DNA from: Dinoroseobacter sp042096155
Lineage (GTDB): Bacteria; Pseudomonadota; Alphaproteobacteria; Rhodobacterales; Rhodobacteraceae
Direction of reading: 5' to 3'
DNA: 12,438 bases
Assembly (NCBI GenBank): GCA_042096155.1
Contig: JBELMC010000076.1
Coordinates: forward strand, 1-12,438
Shown here: positions 1 to 6,435 of the stretch, one piece after another
How positions within the stretch are numbered: position 1 is the stretch's first letter
Layout: each line of letters opens with the position of its first letter
Notes under the pieces: generated by a model
The model's input: the letters and a program-made list of their open reading frames with translations, nothing else
Databases searched by the model: none
What the model was told of the DNA's origin: nothing
Translations under genes and position numbers: made by a program

Positions 1-542
1 GTTTGAGAGAGCGGATTTTCAACAGTGGCGATACCGGCCTGCAACAGGCCTGCAGCCGCATCGTTGCGTGTGCTGCGCGCCAAGTTGACCCTCAGTGTGA
101 TCGGCGCACGCACTTGAAGAATTTGTGCGATTTCATGGGCTGAATTGCCAAGGCTTTTTGTCCAATATGGCCAAATCCAGTCCGGCAGATTTGCCCGCTC
201 AGCGTCGCTAAGAGCGGGGGCTTTGGTCAATCGATTGCGTTCGGCCTGAGTTAAGGGCAACGCATCATAGCCGGTCCCGGTAAAGATACGTGCCAAATCC
301 GCATTTACACCGGCCAAACTGCCCAGCATGATCCCCCTTCCGGACATTGATCCCCCCAGGGCGGCGGCACTGCGCAGCTGACGCAACGCGTCATACACAT
401 GATCCCGGATTGCGGCACGATCTTTTGAGCCCGCAAAACGATTGTTGCGGGCCCATTTGGTCAGAACAGCTTCCGCCGCGGTCCCGGTCAGAATCTCGTC
501 GAGGATTTCAATTGCAGCCGCCACGCGCGCGCCCGGGGTCAT
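1..542 (-). CDS. rsmB: RsmB-type 16S rRNA (cytosine-C5) methyltransferase, N-terminal part (runs off window)
   Basis: About 180 codons are visible; the catalytic C-terminal half lies beyond base 1. The protein begins MTPGARVAAAIEILDEILTG and continues with an Ala-rich helical region (WARNNRFAGSKDRAAIRDHVYDALRQLR), then LPDWIWPYW and LRVNLARSTRNDA. This is the NusB-like RNA-binding N-terminal domain followed by the start of the RsmB/NOP methyltransferase domain. Family members use SAM to methylate C967 of 16S rRNA in the cytoplasm. The catalytic cysteines and SAM motifs cannot be checked here. The ATG at 542 lies 2 nt after the guaB stop (TGACCATG), so the two genes are very probably co-transcribed and perhaps translationally coupled. 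The general RsmB/NOP assignment is firm. The exact target base (m5C967) is inferred from the family. Confidence 0.85.
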   Translation of the reverse strand, partial: MTPGARVAAAIEILDEILTGTAAEAVLTKWARNNRFAGSKDRAAIRDHVYDALRQLRSAAALGGSMSGRGIMLGSLAGVNADLARIFTGTGYDALPLTQAERNRLTKAPALSDAERANLPDWIWPYWTKSLGNSAHEIAQILQVRAPITLRVNLARSTRNDAAAGLLQAGIATVENPLSQ

Positions 543-544
543 GG

Positions 545-1999
545 TCAACCCATCCTGTAATTCGGGCTCTCGCGTGTGATCTGTACATCATGAACATGCG
601 ATTCCTTTAAGCCGGCACCCGTGATGCGAACAAATTGTGCCTTGTTTCGCATCTCTTCGACGGTCGCCGCACCCGCGTATCCCATCGCCGCGCGCAATCC
701 CCCAACCAACTGATGAATCACGGTATTTGCAGATCCCTTATAAGGAACTTGCCCTTCAATGCCTTCGGGTACCAGCTTGTCACTGGCCGCATCTTTCTGA
801 AAATAACGATCCGCAGATCCGCGTGCCATCGCCCCCAGCGATCCCATTCCGCGATAGCTTTTGAATGAACGTCCTTGATACAAGATCACCTCGCCGGGGG
901 ATTCATCTGTTCCCGCGATCATCGACCCGACCATGGCACAAGACGCGCCAGCGGCAATGGCTTTCGCAAAATCTCCTGAAAATTTAATCCCACCATCTGC
1001 AATCACGGGGGTATCTGTGCTGGCTGCAGCCGCGGCACAATCCATGATCGCGGTCAATTGTGGCACGCCCACGCCTGCGACGATCCGTGTGGTGCAGATC
1101 GACCCGGGCCCTATACCAACCTTGATGGCATCCGCGCCTGCATCAATCAACGCCCGCGTTGCCTCCCCCGTGGCCACGTTGCCAGCGACGACCTGAACCG
1201 TATTCGAGAGCGATTTCACCCGCGCGACGGCGTCGGCAACGCTGGCGGAGTGGCCATGCGCGGTGTCGATCACGATCAGATCACAACCGGCCTCTATCAG
1301 TGCTTCAGAGCGCTCAAACCCGGCGTCACCGACAGTGGTCGCCGCTGCGACTCGCAACCGACCGAGCGCGTCTTTGCAGGCCGTCGGATTCAACACTGCT
1401 TGCTCCAAGTCTTTGATTGTCAACAACCCTGTCAGCTTACCTTCGCCGTCGACAACCAGCAGCTTTTCAATCCGTCGGGAGCGCATCAGGCTCTTGGCCT
1501 CGGCCAAATCGGCAGGTTCGCGGAGGATGGCCAGATTATCTGCGCTCATCATCTTGGCCACCGGTGTGTCATCGAGATCGGCAAATCGCATATCACGGTT
1601 TGTCACAATCCCCAAAACACGACCTTTGTCGTCCACAACCGGGAAACCGGTGATTTTATAGCGCGCTTGCAGAGCCTTTGCGTCGGCCAAGGTCTGATCG
1701 GGGCGCAATGTGATCGGGTTATAGACGATGCCGGATTCGAAACGTTTCACCTGCCGCACTTGCTGGGCTTGCTCGGCCAGCTCAAGGTTGCGGTGAATGA
1801 CGCCCATACCCCCGACTTGTGCCATCGCAATTGCCATACGGGCTTCGGTGACGGTGTCCATGGCTGAGCTGAGCAGGGGTATATTCAGCGAAACCGTCTT
1901 GGTTAAACGTGTCCTTGTATCGGCGGTCGAGGGCAGAACCGTGCTGGGCCCTGGAACCAACAGCACATCATCAAACGTGAGCGCTTCGCGAATCTGCAT
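545..1999 (-). CDS. guaB: IMP dehydrogenase GuaB
   Basis: The 484-residue protein catalyses NAD-dependent oxidation of IMP to XMP, the committed step of guanine nucleotide synthesis. Visible landmarks are the N-terminal MQIREALTFDDVLLVPGPS and two CBS domains (about residues 90-205, inserted in the barrel). The active-site loop GIGPGSICTTRIVAGVG has Cys302 as the nucleophile. IADGGI is the phosphate-binding segment, and Arg398-Tyr399 lie in the mobile flap (GSADRYF). The length is typical for bacterial GuaB. The reading frame is open further upstream, to an ATG at 2227. The ATG at 1999 was chosen because it begins the conserved family N-terminus and has an AAAGGAG ribosome binding site 6 nt upstream. 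The gene lies 76 bp downstream of the aldolase and 2 nt before rsmB. No key residue is missing. Confidence 0.98.
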   Translation of the reverse strand: MQIREALTFDDVLLVPGPSTVLPSTADTRTRLTKTVSLNIPLLSSAMDTVTEARMAIAMAQVGGMGVIHRNLELAEQAQQVRQVKRFESGIVYNPITLRPDQTLADAKALQARYKITGFPVVDDKGRVLGIVTNRDMRFADLDDTPVAKMMSADNLAILREPADLAEAKSLMRSRRIEKLLVVDGEGKLTGLLTIKDLEQAVLNPTACKDALGRLRVAAATTVGDAGFERSEALIEAGCDLIVIDTAHGHSASVADAVARVKSLSNTVQVVAGNVATGEATRALIDAGADAIKVGIGPGSICTTRIVAGVGVPQLTAIMDCAAAAASTDTPVIADGGIKFSGDFAKAIAAGASCAMVGSMIAGTDESPGEVILYQGRSFKSYRGMGSLGAMARGSADRYFQKDAASDKLVPEGIEGQVPYKGSANTVIHQLVGGLRAAMGYAGAATVEEMRNKAQFVRITGAGLKESHVHDVQITRESPNYRMG

Positions 2000-2024
2000 G
2001 GGGGGCTCCTTTGCGGCAACAACT

Positions 2025-2052
2025 GGGATGCGTGGTCTTTTGCCACGTCTGC
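2025..2052 (-). promoter_or_regulatory. Small hairpin in the guaB 5' leader
   Basis: On the minus strand the aldolase-guaB gap contains CGTGG-CAAAAGA-CCACG, a perfect 5-bp stem with a 7-nt loop at 2031-2047. It lies about 31 bases upstream of the guaB start. It has no U-tract after it, so it is not a convincing terminator. It might be a weak attenuating or stabilising leader structure, or chance. No known guanine-type riboswitch pattern is visible in the 76-bp gap. Confidence 0.2.
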
Positions 2053-2075
2053 TGCATCTGCGAAAGGGCGCTTGT

Positions 2076-2843
2076 TTAGGTGATCTGGGCTCGCGTTTGG
2101 GCCAACTGTCCGCGCATTGCCTGTGTGACCAAAATCGCATCCGCGCCCACGCCCAAAAACGACACGCCCTGATCGATTTGACCTGGCACGGCAGAGGGCT
2201 CGAACACCACCGTGCCACTGGCGACACCCAGCTGTTTCAAAGTGGCGTTTGCCGTTTTTATCGCTTTTTGCACTGGCGGCGCCATCGGGTCGCCGGGATG
2301 GCCCATATCGGCCGCAAGATCGGATGGTCCAACAAACACGGCATCGACACCCGGTGTCATCGCTATAGTCTCGAGCTCCGACAAGGCCTGGGCTGTCTCG
2401 ACCTGCAAGATCAGGCAGATATCGTCCGAAGCGGTTTCGGCATATTGCGCATCTGCGCCGTAACCTGATGCACGTGCAAGGCCCGCCCCAAAGCCACGTA
2501 TCCCATCGGGCGGATAGCGTGTCGCGCTGACAATTGCGCGAGCCTCGGCGCCGGAATTCACCATCGGGACCATGATTGTTCTGGCACCAATATCGAGCAC
2601 TTTTTTCAGCATCCAAGGCTCTTGATTGGGGATACGCACCACGGCATCACAGGCGGTACCTTGCAACACCCGCAGCTGATCAAGGATCATTGCAATGTCG
2701 GACGGACCGTGCTCGGCATCGATCAAACACCAGTCAAAGCCAGCGTTCCCGGCAATTTCCGCCACTGCCGGAGACGCAAGCGCCAGCCACATCCCCAATT
2801 GCAGCTCACCATTTGCCAGCCGCTGTTTGATCCGGTTCGTCAT
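2076..2843 (-). CDS. HpcH/HpaI-family class II aldolase (4-hydroxy-2-oxoheptanedioate aldolase-like)
   Basis: The 255-residue protein is a metal-dependent class II pyruvate aldolase of the HpcH/HpaI family. Members reversibly cleave 4-hydroxy-2-oxo acids to pyruvate (or a 2-oxo acid) and an aldehyde. The family's key residues fall at the same numbers as I recall for E. coli HpaI. They are His45 (DAEHGPSD), Arg70 (VVRIP), the metal ligands Glu149 (LQVET) and Asp175 (FVGPSDLAADMG), and the IMVPMVN and GIRGFG segments. The exact substrate cannot be told: HpaI, 2-keto-3-deoxy-L-rhamnonate aldolase and garL-type enzymes share these motifs. The start at 2843 was chosen because the frame upstream of it (open to 2906) does not resemble the family. 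Its ribosome binding site is weak (a GGGA 5 nt upstream). The TGA of a 17-codon upstream ORF overlaps this ATG. Transcription may continue into guaB, 76 bp downstream, but linkage to purine synthesis is not evident. Confidence 0.9.
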   Translation of the reverse strand: MTNRIKQRLANGELQLGMWLALASPAVAEIAGNAGFDWCLIDAEHGPSDIAMILDQLRVLQGTACDAVVRIPNQEPWMLKKVLDIGARTIMVPMVNSGAEARAIVSATRYPPDGIRGFGAGLARASGYGADAQYAETASDDICLILQVETAQALSELETIAMTPGVDAVFVGPSDLAADMGHPGDPMAPPVQKAIKTANATLKQLGVASGTVVFEPSAVPGQIDQGVSFLGVGADAILVTQAMRGQLAQTRAQIT

Positions 2844-3153
2844 TGTGGTCCCGCATCCATCACAAAGGTTCCGCCGATGATAGCGCGTTTCATCCGTCGC
2901 TACCATGCAATGTTGCGGCCATATGTAAAGATCTCACCCCGGCGGATACAGTATCATCATCATCCAGGATTGAGCCCGTCCGGATGTATTGCTCAAACGC
3001 GGTCAAATTTCCATGAAATCTGCGCCCAACGGCTGGTATGCAAAACTGACCACAGCCGCACGCAACCGAGGTGAAGCACGCATTTTTCATTTGGTGCCAG
3101 AGCGATTGATGGAACGCATTTGAACCCGTCTGTGGCCCGTTTGCCCAAGAGGG

Positions 3154-3167
3154 TTAAAGCGCTATGG
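3154..3167. promoter_or_regulatory. Candidate distal LacI-family operator
   Basis: TTAAAGCGCTATGG has the perfect core AGCGCT with a central CG, the hallmark of LacI/GalR-family operators; the outer bases are only partly symmetric. Its centre is 156 bp upstream of the centre of the second palindrome near the lacI start, close to a whole number of helical turns (about 15), which would be compatible with looping. Function is inferred. Confidence 0.35.
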
Positions 3168-3272
3168 AGCCTCCCAAAAGGCGCTGTGTTATGGATCTTC
3201 GACTCATTAAATCCACAAACCTGATTTTTCATACTAAAAATATGGCGTTATTTGATATTTTTTATTTTTATT

Positions 3273-3302
3273 TTGACGCTGCGAGGACATCCATTCTATA
3301 TC
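3273..3302 (+). promoter_or_regulatory. Sigma70-like promoter of the LacI-family gene
   Basis: TTGACG (3273-3278) and TATATC (3297-3302) are near-consensus -35 and -10 boxes separated by 18 bp, in an A+T-rich context. Transcription would start near 3309, leaving a leader of about 20 nt before the ATG at 3330. This placement argues against the upstream in-frame ATG at 3252, which would lie in front of the promoter. Confidence 0.55.
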
Positions 3303-3309
3303 TCTGCTG

Positions 3310-3323
3310 TCCAAGCGCTTTGG
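3310..3323. promoter_or_regulatory. Candidate LacI-family operator over the transcription start
   Basis: TCCAAGCGCTTTGG contains the perfect 8-bp palindrome AAGCGCTT (3313-3320), with partly symmetric CC/GG flanks and a central CG as in CcpA/GntR-like sites. It sits 7 bp after the -10 box and 6 bp before the ATG at 3330. This suggests autorepression by the encoded regulator. Confidence 0.45.
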
Positions 3324-3329
3324 GGCTCG

Positions 3330-4367
3330 ATGTCCGGGATAAATCTTAAAACTTTATCTGCCAAACTTGGCTTGTCTCAAACGACGGTAAGCCGCGCTTT
3401 GAATGGATATCCAGAGGTCAACGAAAATACGCGTCGCCGCATTTTACAAGCCGCTGAAAAGTATAAGTACCGCCCAAATGCAGGGGCCAAAGGCCTTGCA
3501 ACCGGGCGGACTATGCGGATTGGACATGTAATCGCGCAAGACAAGGACGATCATTTTATCGACCCGGCTTTTGGCGACTTCATCGCGGGGGCTGGCGAAG
3601 TATATGCCAGTGCGGGCTACGATATGGTTGTATCGGTGGTGCGTCTCGATCAAGAATACGAAACCTACAAAAACATGGCCTCTAAGCGTAGCGTGGATGG
3701 CGTGATCCTGACAGAGCCACGGGAAAATGACCTGCGTCCAGCTCTGCTTATCGAGCGTAAACTGCCGTTTGTTGTTCATGGTCGGGTCGGCACTTTTGAT
3801 CAGCCCTATGGGTTCGTCGATGTACACAGCCGCCTTGCCTTTCAACGGGCAACTGATTTTTTGCTGGATCTGGGACATACACGGATCGCACTATTCAACG
3901 GGCCAGAGGGTCTCGATATTGTCAAACGCAGACGCGTGGGATTTGAAAAAGCGCTGGCAGCACGAGGCCTGCAGCCGGATCGCACCCTGATTGCGAACAG
4001 TCAGAGGACGGAAACACTCGCTTACCGCTGCGCCCGAGAGATGTTGGCTCTAAAAGCGCCGCCGACGGCTTTCTTGGTCAGCTCAATCATGATGGCGATG
4101 GGCGTGCGTCGGGCGCTCGATGATCTTGAGCTGTCGGTTGGCCAAGATATTTCGATTTTGGCCCATGATGAGGTGTTGTCTCACTTGGATGATGGCAATG
4201 CGCTTCCGGTCTATACTGCGACCCGTTCGTCTGTGCGCGATGCGGGGCGGCGTTGTGCTGAAATGCTGATACACCAGATCGCAAACCCCTTTGAACCACC
4301 TCTTACAGAACTTTGGGACGCCAAATTGACCTTGGGCAAGTCTACTGGTCTTGCACCAAAGTCATAA
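3330..4367 (+). CDS. LacI/GalR-family sugar-responsive transcriptional regulator (AglR-like N-terminus)
   Basis: The protein has 345 residues. The N-terminal helix-turn-helix (residues about 5-24, NLKTLSAKLGLSQTTVSRAL) is followed by the conserved NGYPEVNE turn and the hinge helix around NAGAKGLATGR (50-60). A periplasmic-binding-protein-like effector domain begins at RIGHVIAQ and contains GFVDVHSRLAFQRATDFLLDLGH and an ALDDLELSVGQDISILAHDE segment. The length is normal for the family. The N-terminus resembles AglR, the alpha-glucoside regulator of rhizobia, from memory; the effector is not determined. The frame is open from 3252, but ATG 3330 starts the canonical LacI N-terminus and lies downstream of the promoter. 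It is probably self-regulated through the palindrome in its leader. The downstream glucokinase suggests glucose or glucoside metabolism, although no transporter or glycosidase is present. Confidence 0.93.
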   Translation: MSGINLKTLSAKLGLSQTTVSRALNGYPEVNENTRRRILQAAEKYKYRPNAGAKGLATGRTMRIGHVIAQDKDDHFIDPAFGDFIAGAGEVYASAGYDMVVSVVRLDQEYETYKNMASKRSVDGVILTEPRENDLRPALLIERKLPFVVHGRVGTFDQPYGFVDVHSRLAFQRATDFLLDLGHTRIALFNGPEGLDIVKRRRVGFEKALAARGLQPDRTLIANSQRTETLAYRCAREMLALKAPPTAFLVSSIMMAMGVRRALDDLELSVGQDISILAHDEVLSHLDDGNALPVYTATRSSVRDAGRRCAEMLIHQIANPFEPPLTELWDAKLTLGKSTGLAPKS

Positions 4368-4679
4368 GCGGTGCCCCTGACCAAATTTGATCGCTGCTGA
4401 CCGACCATCGCCGTTGGCTTGATTGTCCAATGCCATCGCAATGGCCCGCGCGCGTGTTTTTGGTCACTTGAATTTGCTTTGTTGTCATTCTCGATGGCTC
4501 CAATCCGTCCTTGCGTTGGAGCTTGCGACAAAACCTGGAGCGGTCTCTATCGTGGTCGAGTTATCAGCCGATCGCGCGTTTCGTTTGACAACCGACCCAA
4601 TTCAGACAGATGGAGGACCTTGCATACCGAATGGAGCCCACGTAGATGTTAGCGCCACCATCGCAGGACACCGATAACA
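4368..4679 (+). other. 312-bp gap between lacI and glk with a possible gene remnant
   Basis: No complete known gene was found. One plus-strand frame is open from 4423 (TTG) or 4441 (ATG) to a TAA at 4675-4677, only 2 nt before the glk ATG, as a real operon partner would be. Its C-terminal third has a plausible protein-like composition (VVELSADRAFRLTTDP, then HVDVSATIAGHR), while its N-terminal half looks random. It may be the 3' remnant of a deleted sugar-catabolic gene, or chance. I do not recognise the family. No terminator or operator palindrome is obvious here. Confidence 0.25.
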
Positions 4680-5660
4680 ATGATCGCTGATACTTCCCCG
4701 CACATTGCTCTTGTCGCAGATATTGGCGGCACCAACACACGGGTTGGTTTGGCGCGCGGAACCTTTGTCGATCAGGGCCCGATCCGCAAGTTTCGCAATG
4801 CTGATCATCCGGGGCTGGAAGCGGTAATCCGTCTTTACATGCACGAGCACAGCATCACCCAATGCGACAGGGCCTGTGCTGCAGTGGCAGGGCCGGTTCG
4901 CGATGGGATCGGTGCGCTGACCAATCTTGATTGGACATTGGACACAGAAACTTTGACTCGTGCCACAGGTGCCACGCAAGCCAGTCTGGTCAACGACTTA
5001 CAAGCTCAGGGATATGCCTTGGCTCATCTGGACGCCGATCAAGTCCATTCGATTTTGCCGGGGCATGTTATCGGCAATCGGTCCCGACTTGTCATTGGCG
5101 TTGGAACCGGGTTCAACGTCGCCCCGGTGATCCCAGTGCCTTTCGGCGCACCGGGGGCTGTGCTTGTCCCGGCGGCCGAACATGGTCATCTGGTGCTGCC
5201 AGTGCGGACCCACGCCGATCAAGCGCTTGTGGCCCATTTGCAATCGCAAAGTGATTTTGTATCGATCGAAGATATTTTGTCAGGTCGAGGACTGGAACGG
5301 ATTTATGCTTTTCATGCGTTGGCGGCTCAATCAAAGCCGCTTCCAGCGGCTGAGATTATGCAAGCGCTCGCAGCGCGCGCGCCGCTGGCTGAAGCAACAC
5401 AGCGCGATTTCCTGCGGATCTTAGGGACCGTTGCTGGGGATCTTGCGCTGGCGCATCTTCCATTTGATGGCATTTATTTGGTCGGCGGGGTCGCCCGTGC
5501 ATTTGGCGCGTATTTGACAAACGGGATCTTTCGGGACGCGTTCCAAGACAAAGGACGGTTCCGGGACTTTATGAAAAGTTTCCCAGTCTTCTTGGTGCTG
5601 GATGATTTTGCGGCCCTCACGGGGGCGGCGTCATATTTAGACTTGCTCGAAAATCCATAG
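4680..5660 (+). CDS. glk: Glucokinase
   Basis: The 326-residue protein belongs to the E. coli Glk-type glucokinase family (ASKHA fold), which phosphorylates glucose with ATP to glucose 6-phosphate. Landmarks are the phosphate-1 motif VADIGGTNTRVGL (12-24), LTNLDW (80-85), and catalytic Asp106 in VNDLQAQGYAL. GVGTGFNVAP (140-149) is present, as are the substrate-contacting PAAEHGH (Glu167, His168), LSGRGLERIY (200-209) and the adenosine-side GIYLVGGVA (264-272). The length fits the family. The start is ATG 4680, with AGGA at 4665-4668, a rather long 11-nt spacing. Without a PTS gene in view, it would feed glucose released in the cytoplasm into the Entner-Doudoroff route common in this group. 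It lies in the same direction as lacI but 312 bp away, so co-regulation is possible but not shown. Confidence 0.95.
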   Translation: MIADTSPHIALVADIGGTNTRVGLARGTFVDQGPIRKFRNADHPGLEAVIRLYMHEHSITQCDRACAAVAGPVRDGIGALTNLDWTLDTETLTRATGATQASLVNDLQAQGYALAHLDADQVHSILPGHVIGNRSRLVIGVGTGFNVAPVIPVPFGAPGAVLVPAAEHGHLVLPVRTHADQALVAHLQSQSDFVSIEDILSGRGLERIYAFHALAAQSKPLPAAEIMQALAARAPLAEATQRDFLRILGTVAGDLALAHLPFDGIYLVGGVARAFGAYLTNGIFRDAFQDKGRFRDFMKSFPVFLVLDDFAALTGAASYLDLLENP

Positions 5661-5684
5661 TGCCGTTCAGAGTTTCTTAGGACC

Positions 5685-5713
5685 TAAACTTCTATAGTCC
5701 GTCCAGCCTATAA
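5685..5713 (+). promoter_or_regulatory. Candidate sigma28 (FliA)-like promoter of the chemotaxis operon
   Basis: GCCTATAA (5706-5713) matches the sigma28 -10 consensus GCCGATAA at 7 of 8 bases. TAAACTTC (5685-5692) matches the -35 consensus TAAAGTTT at 6 of 8. The spacing is 13 rather than 11 nt, which weakens the call. The expected transcription start (about 5720) lies about 48 nt before the first gene. The perfect inverted repeat TTAGG-A-CCTAA (5677-5687) overlaps the -35 side and could be a regulator site. Confidence 0.3.
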
Positions 5714-5767
5714 ATTAGACAGGTCGGAAATGATTATTCTTTCTTTCAAGACATTGCGAGACGGCTT

Positions 5768-6049
5768 ATGAGCGCCTCTCTCCACCTGCCGGCGCGTTTG
5801 GATAACAGTGCCGCCAGTGATCTTCTGGAGGCGTTTCAACGTCATCAAGGACAGCCGCTGTTGGTAGATGGCAGCGCAGTGACGCATTTGGGAAGCCTGT
5901 CGGCACAAGTCATCGTTTCTGCGGTTCAAAGCTGGGCGTCAGCCGGTAAAACCCTGGAATTCATAGATGGATCCGATGCGCTTTACAGGGCCTGGTCTGA
6001 TTTAGGACTGACGCATTTCGATCTGCCTGGCTCCAAAGGAAAAGACTAA
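5768..6049 (+). CDS. STAS-domain chemotaxis accessory protein (CheX/CheS position)
   Basis: The 93-residue protein fits a single STAS (STAS_2-like) domain: an N-terminal beta strand with LPARLDNSAASDLLEAF, then QPLLVDGSAVTHLGSLSAQVIVSA, then a helix/strand with GKTLEFIDGS and a C-terminal amphipathic helix. The loop equivalent to the SpoIIAA phosphoserine loop (DSSG) reads GSLSA, with Ser43 at the phospho-acceptor position and Gly replacing the preceding Asp. It is the first gene of the operon, immediately before cheY1. From memory this is the place of cheX in Caulobacter and cheS in Sinorhizobium meliloti, where CheS binds CheA and speeds loss of CheY1-P. A similar role is inferred from position. 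Its TAA overlaps the cheY1 ATG by one base. The Shine-Dalgarno sequence (GAGACGG) is weak. Confidence 0.75.
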   Translation: MSASLHLPARLDNSAASDLLEAFQRHQGQPLLVDGSAVTHLGSLSAQVIVSAVQSWASAGKTLEFIDGSDALYRAWSDLGLTHFDLPGSKGKD

Positions 6050-6435
6050 TGGCCCTAAAAATTCTAGCCGTCGACGACTCCCGCACCATCCGCGATATGA
6101 TCAAAATGACCCTGCAAGACGCAGGATATGACGTTCTACTCGCAGTAGATGGCCAAGACGGGCTTGAAGTTCTTGAAGGCTCGCTTGCCGATCAGGCGCT
6201 CCCAAATGCAATTATTACCGATATCAATATGCCCCGGCTAGACGGGATCGGCTTTATTAACGAGGTGCGAAAGCTGGATCAAACTCGGATGATCCCAATA
6301 CTGGTTCTGAGCACCGAAAGCTCAGATGGGCTGAAACGTAAAGCGCGCGCCGCCGGCGCAACTGGTTGGATCGTCAAACCCTTCGATCCGGTCAAACTTG
6401 TCAATGCTCTGCAATTGATTGCGGGGACTGCATGA
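6049..6435 (+). CDS. cheY: CheY-type chemotaxis response regulator (CheY1)
   Basis: A single receiver domain of 128 residues with no output domain. The acidic pocket is Asp9-Asp10 (ILAVDDSRTIRDM), the phosphoacceptor is Asp58 (ITDINMPRLDG), Thr89 switches (LVLSTES), Trp107 stands at the rotameric aromatic position, and Lys110 is in VKPFDP. All catalytic residues are present. It should be phosphorylated by the CheA encoded next to it. In alphaproteobacteria with two CheYs, the one before cheA usually serves as a phosphate sink and the later one as the motor-binding CheY. That division is assumed here from position. It starts at ATG 6049, overlapping the STAS gene stop by one base, and its TGA overlaps the cheA ATG (ATGA). 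Confidence 0.95.
   Translation: MALKILAVDDSRTIRDMIKMTLQDAGYDVLLAVDGQDGLEVLEGSLADQALPNAIITDINMPRLDGIGFINEVRKLDQTRMIPILVLSTESSDGLKRKARAAGATGWIVKPFDPVKLVNALQLIAGTA

Larger units (their letters stand above)
2844..3329. other. Divergent intergenic control region (486 bp), no recognisable full gene
   Basis: This stretch separates the aldolase (minus) from the LacI regulator (plus). The part next to lacI (about 3190-3300) is strongly A+T-rich and carries a sigma70-like promoter and LacI-type palindromes, listed separately. The part next to the aldolase contains only short open frames that resemble nothing I know, including a 66-codon minus-strand frame (2890-3090). No convincing promoter for the aldolase was found. 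Confidence 0.6.

Noticed and set aside
1058..1867. A 269-codon plus-strand open frame
   Set aside because: It is entirely antisense to guaB, whose family motifs are unmistakable. The antisense translation is rich in His/Cys/Arg and resembles no protein.
2000..2227. Upstream extension of guaB to ATG 2227
   Set aside because: The extra 76 residues are unlike any IMP dehydrogenase N-terminus, would overlap the aldolase gene, and the internal ATG at 1999 has a strong ribosome binding site and the conserved start.
1903..2616. 237-codon minus-strand frame covering the aldolase and guaB start
   Set aside because: It is a shifted-frame shadow of the aldolase and guaB, rich in Arg/Cys/Trp, with no domain.
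3252..3329. N-terminal extension of the LacI regulator (ATG 3252)
   Set aside because: It would add 26 hydrophobic residues before the DNA-binding domain and would start upstream of the apparent promoter (3273-3302).
6366..6431. N-terminal extension of CheA
   Set aside because: It lies inside cheY1 in another frame, is Cys/Gln-rich, and the 4-nt ATGA overlap at 6432 matches the other junctions of the operon.
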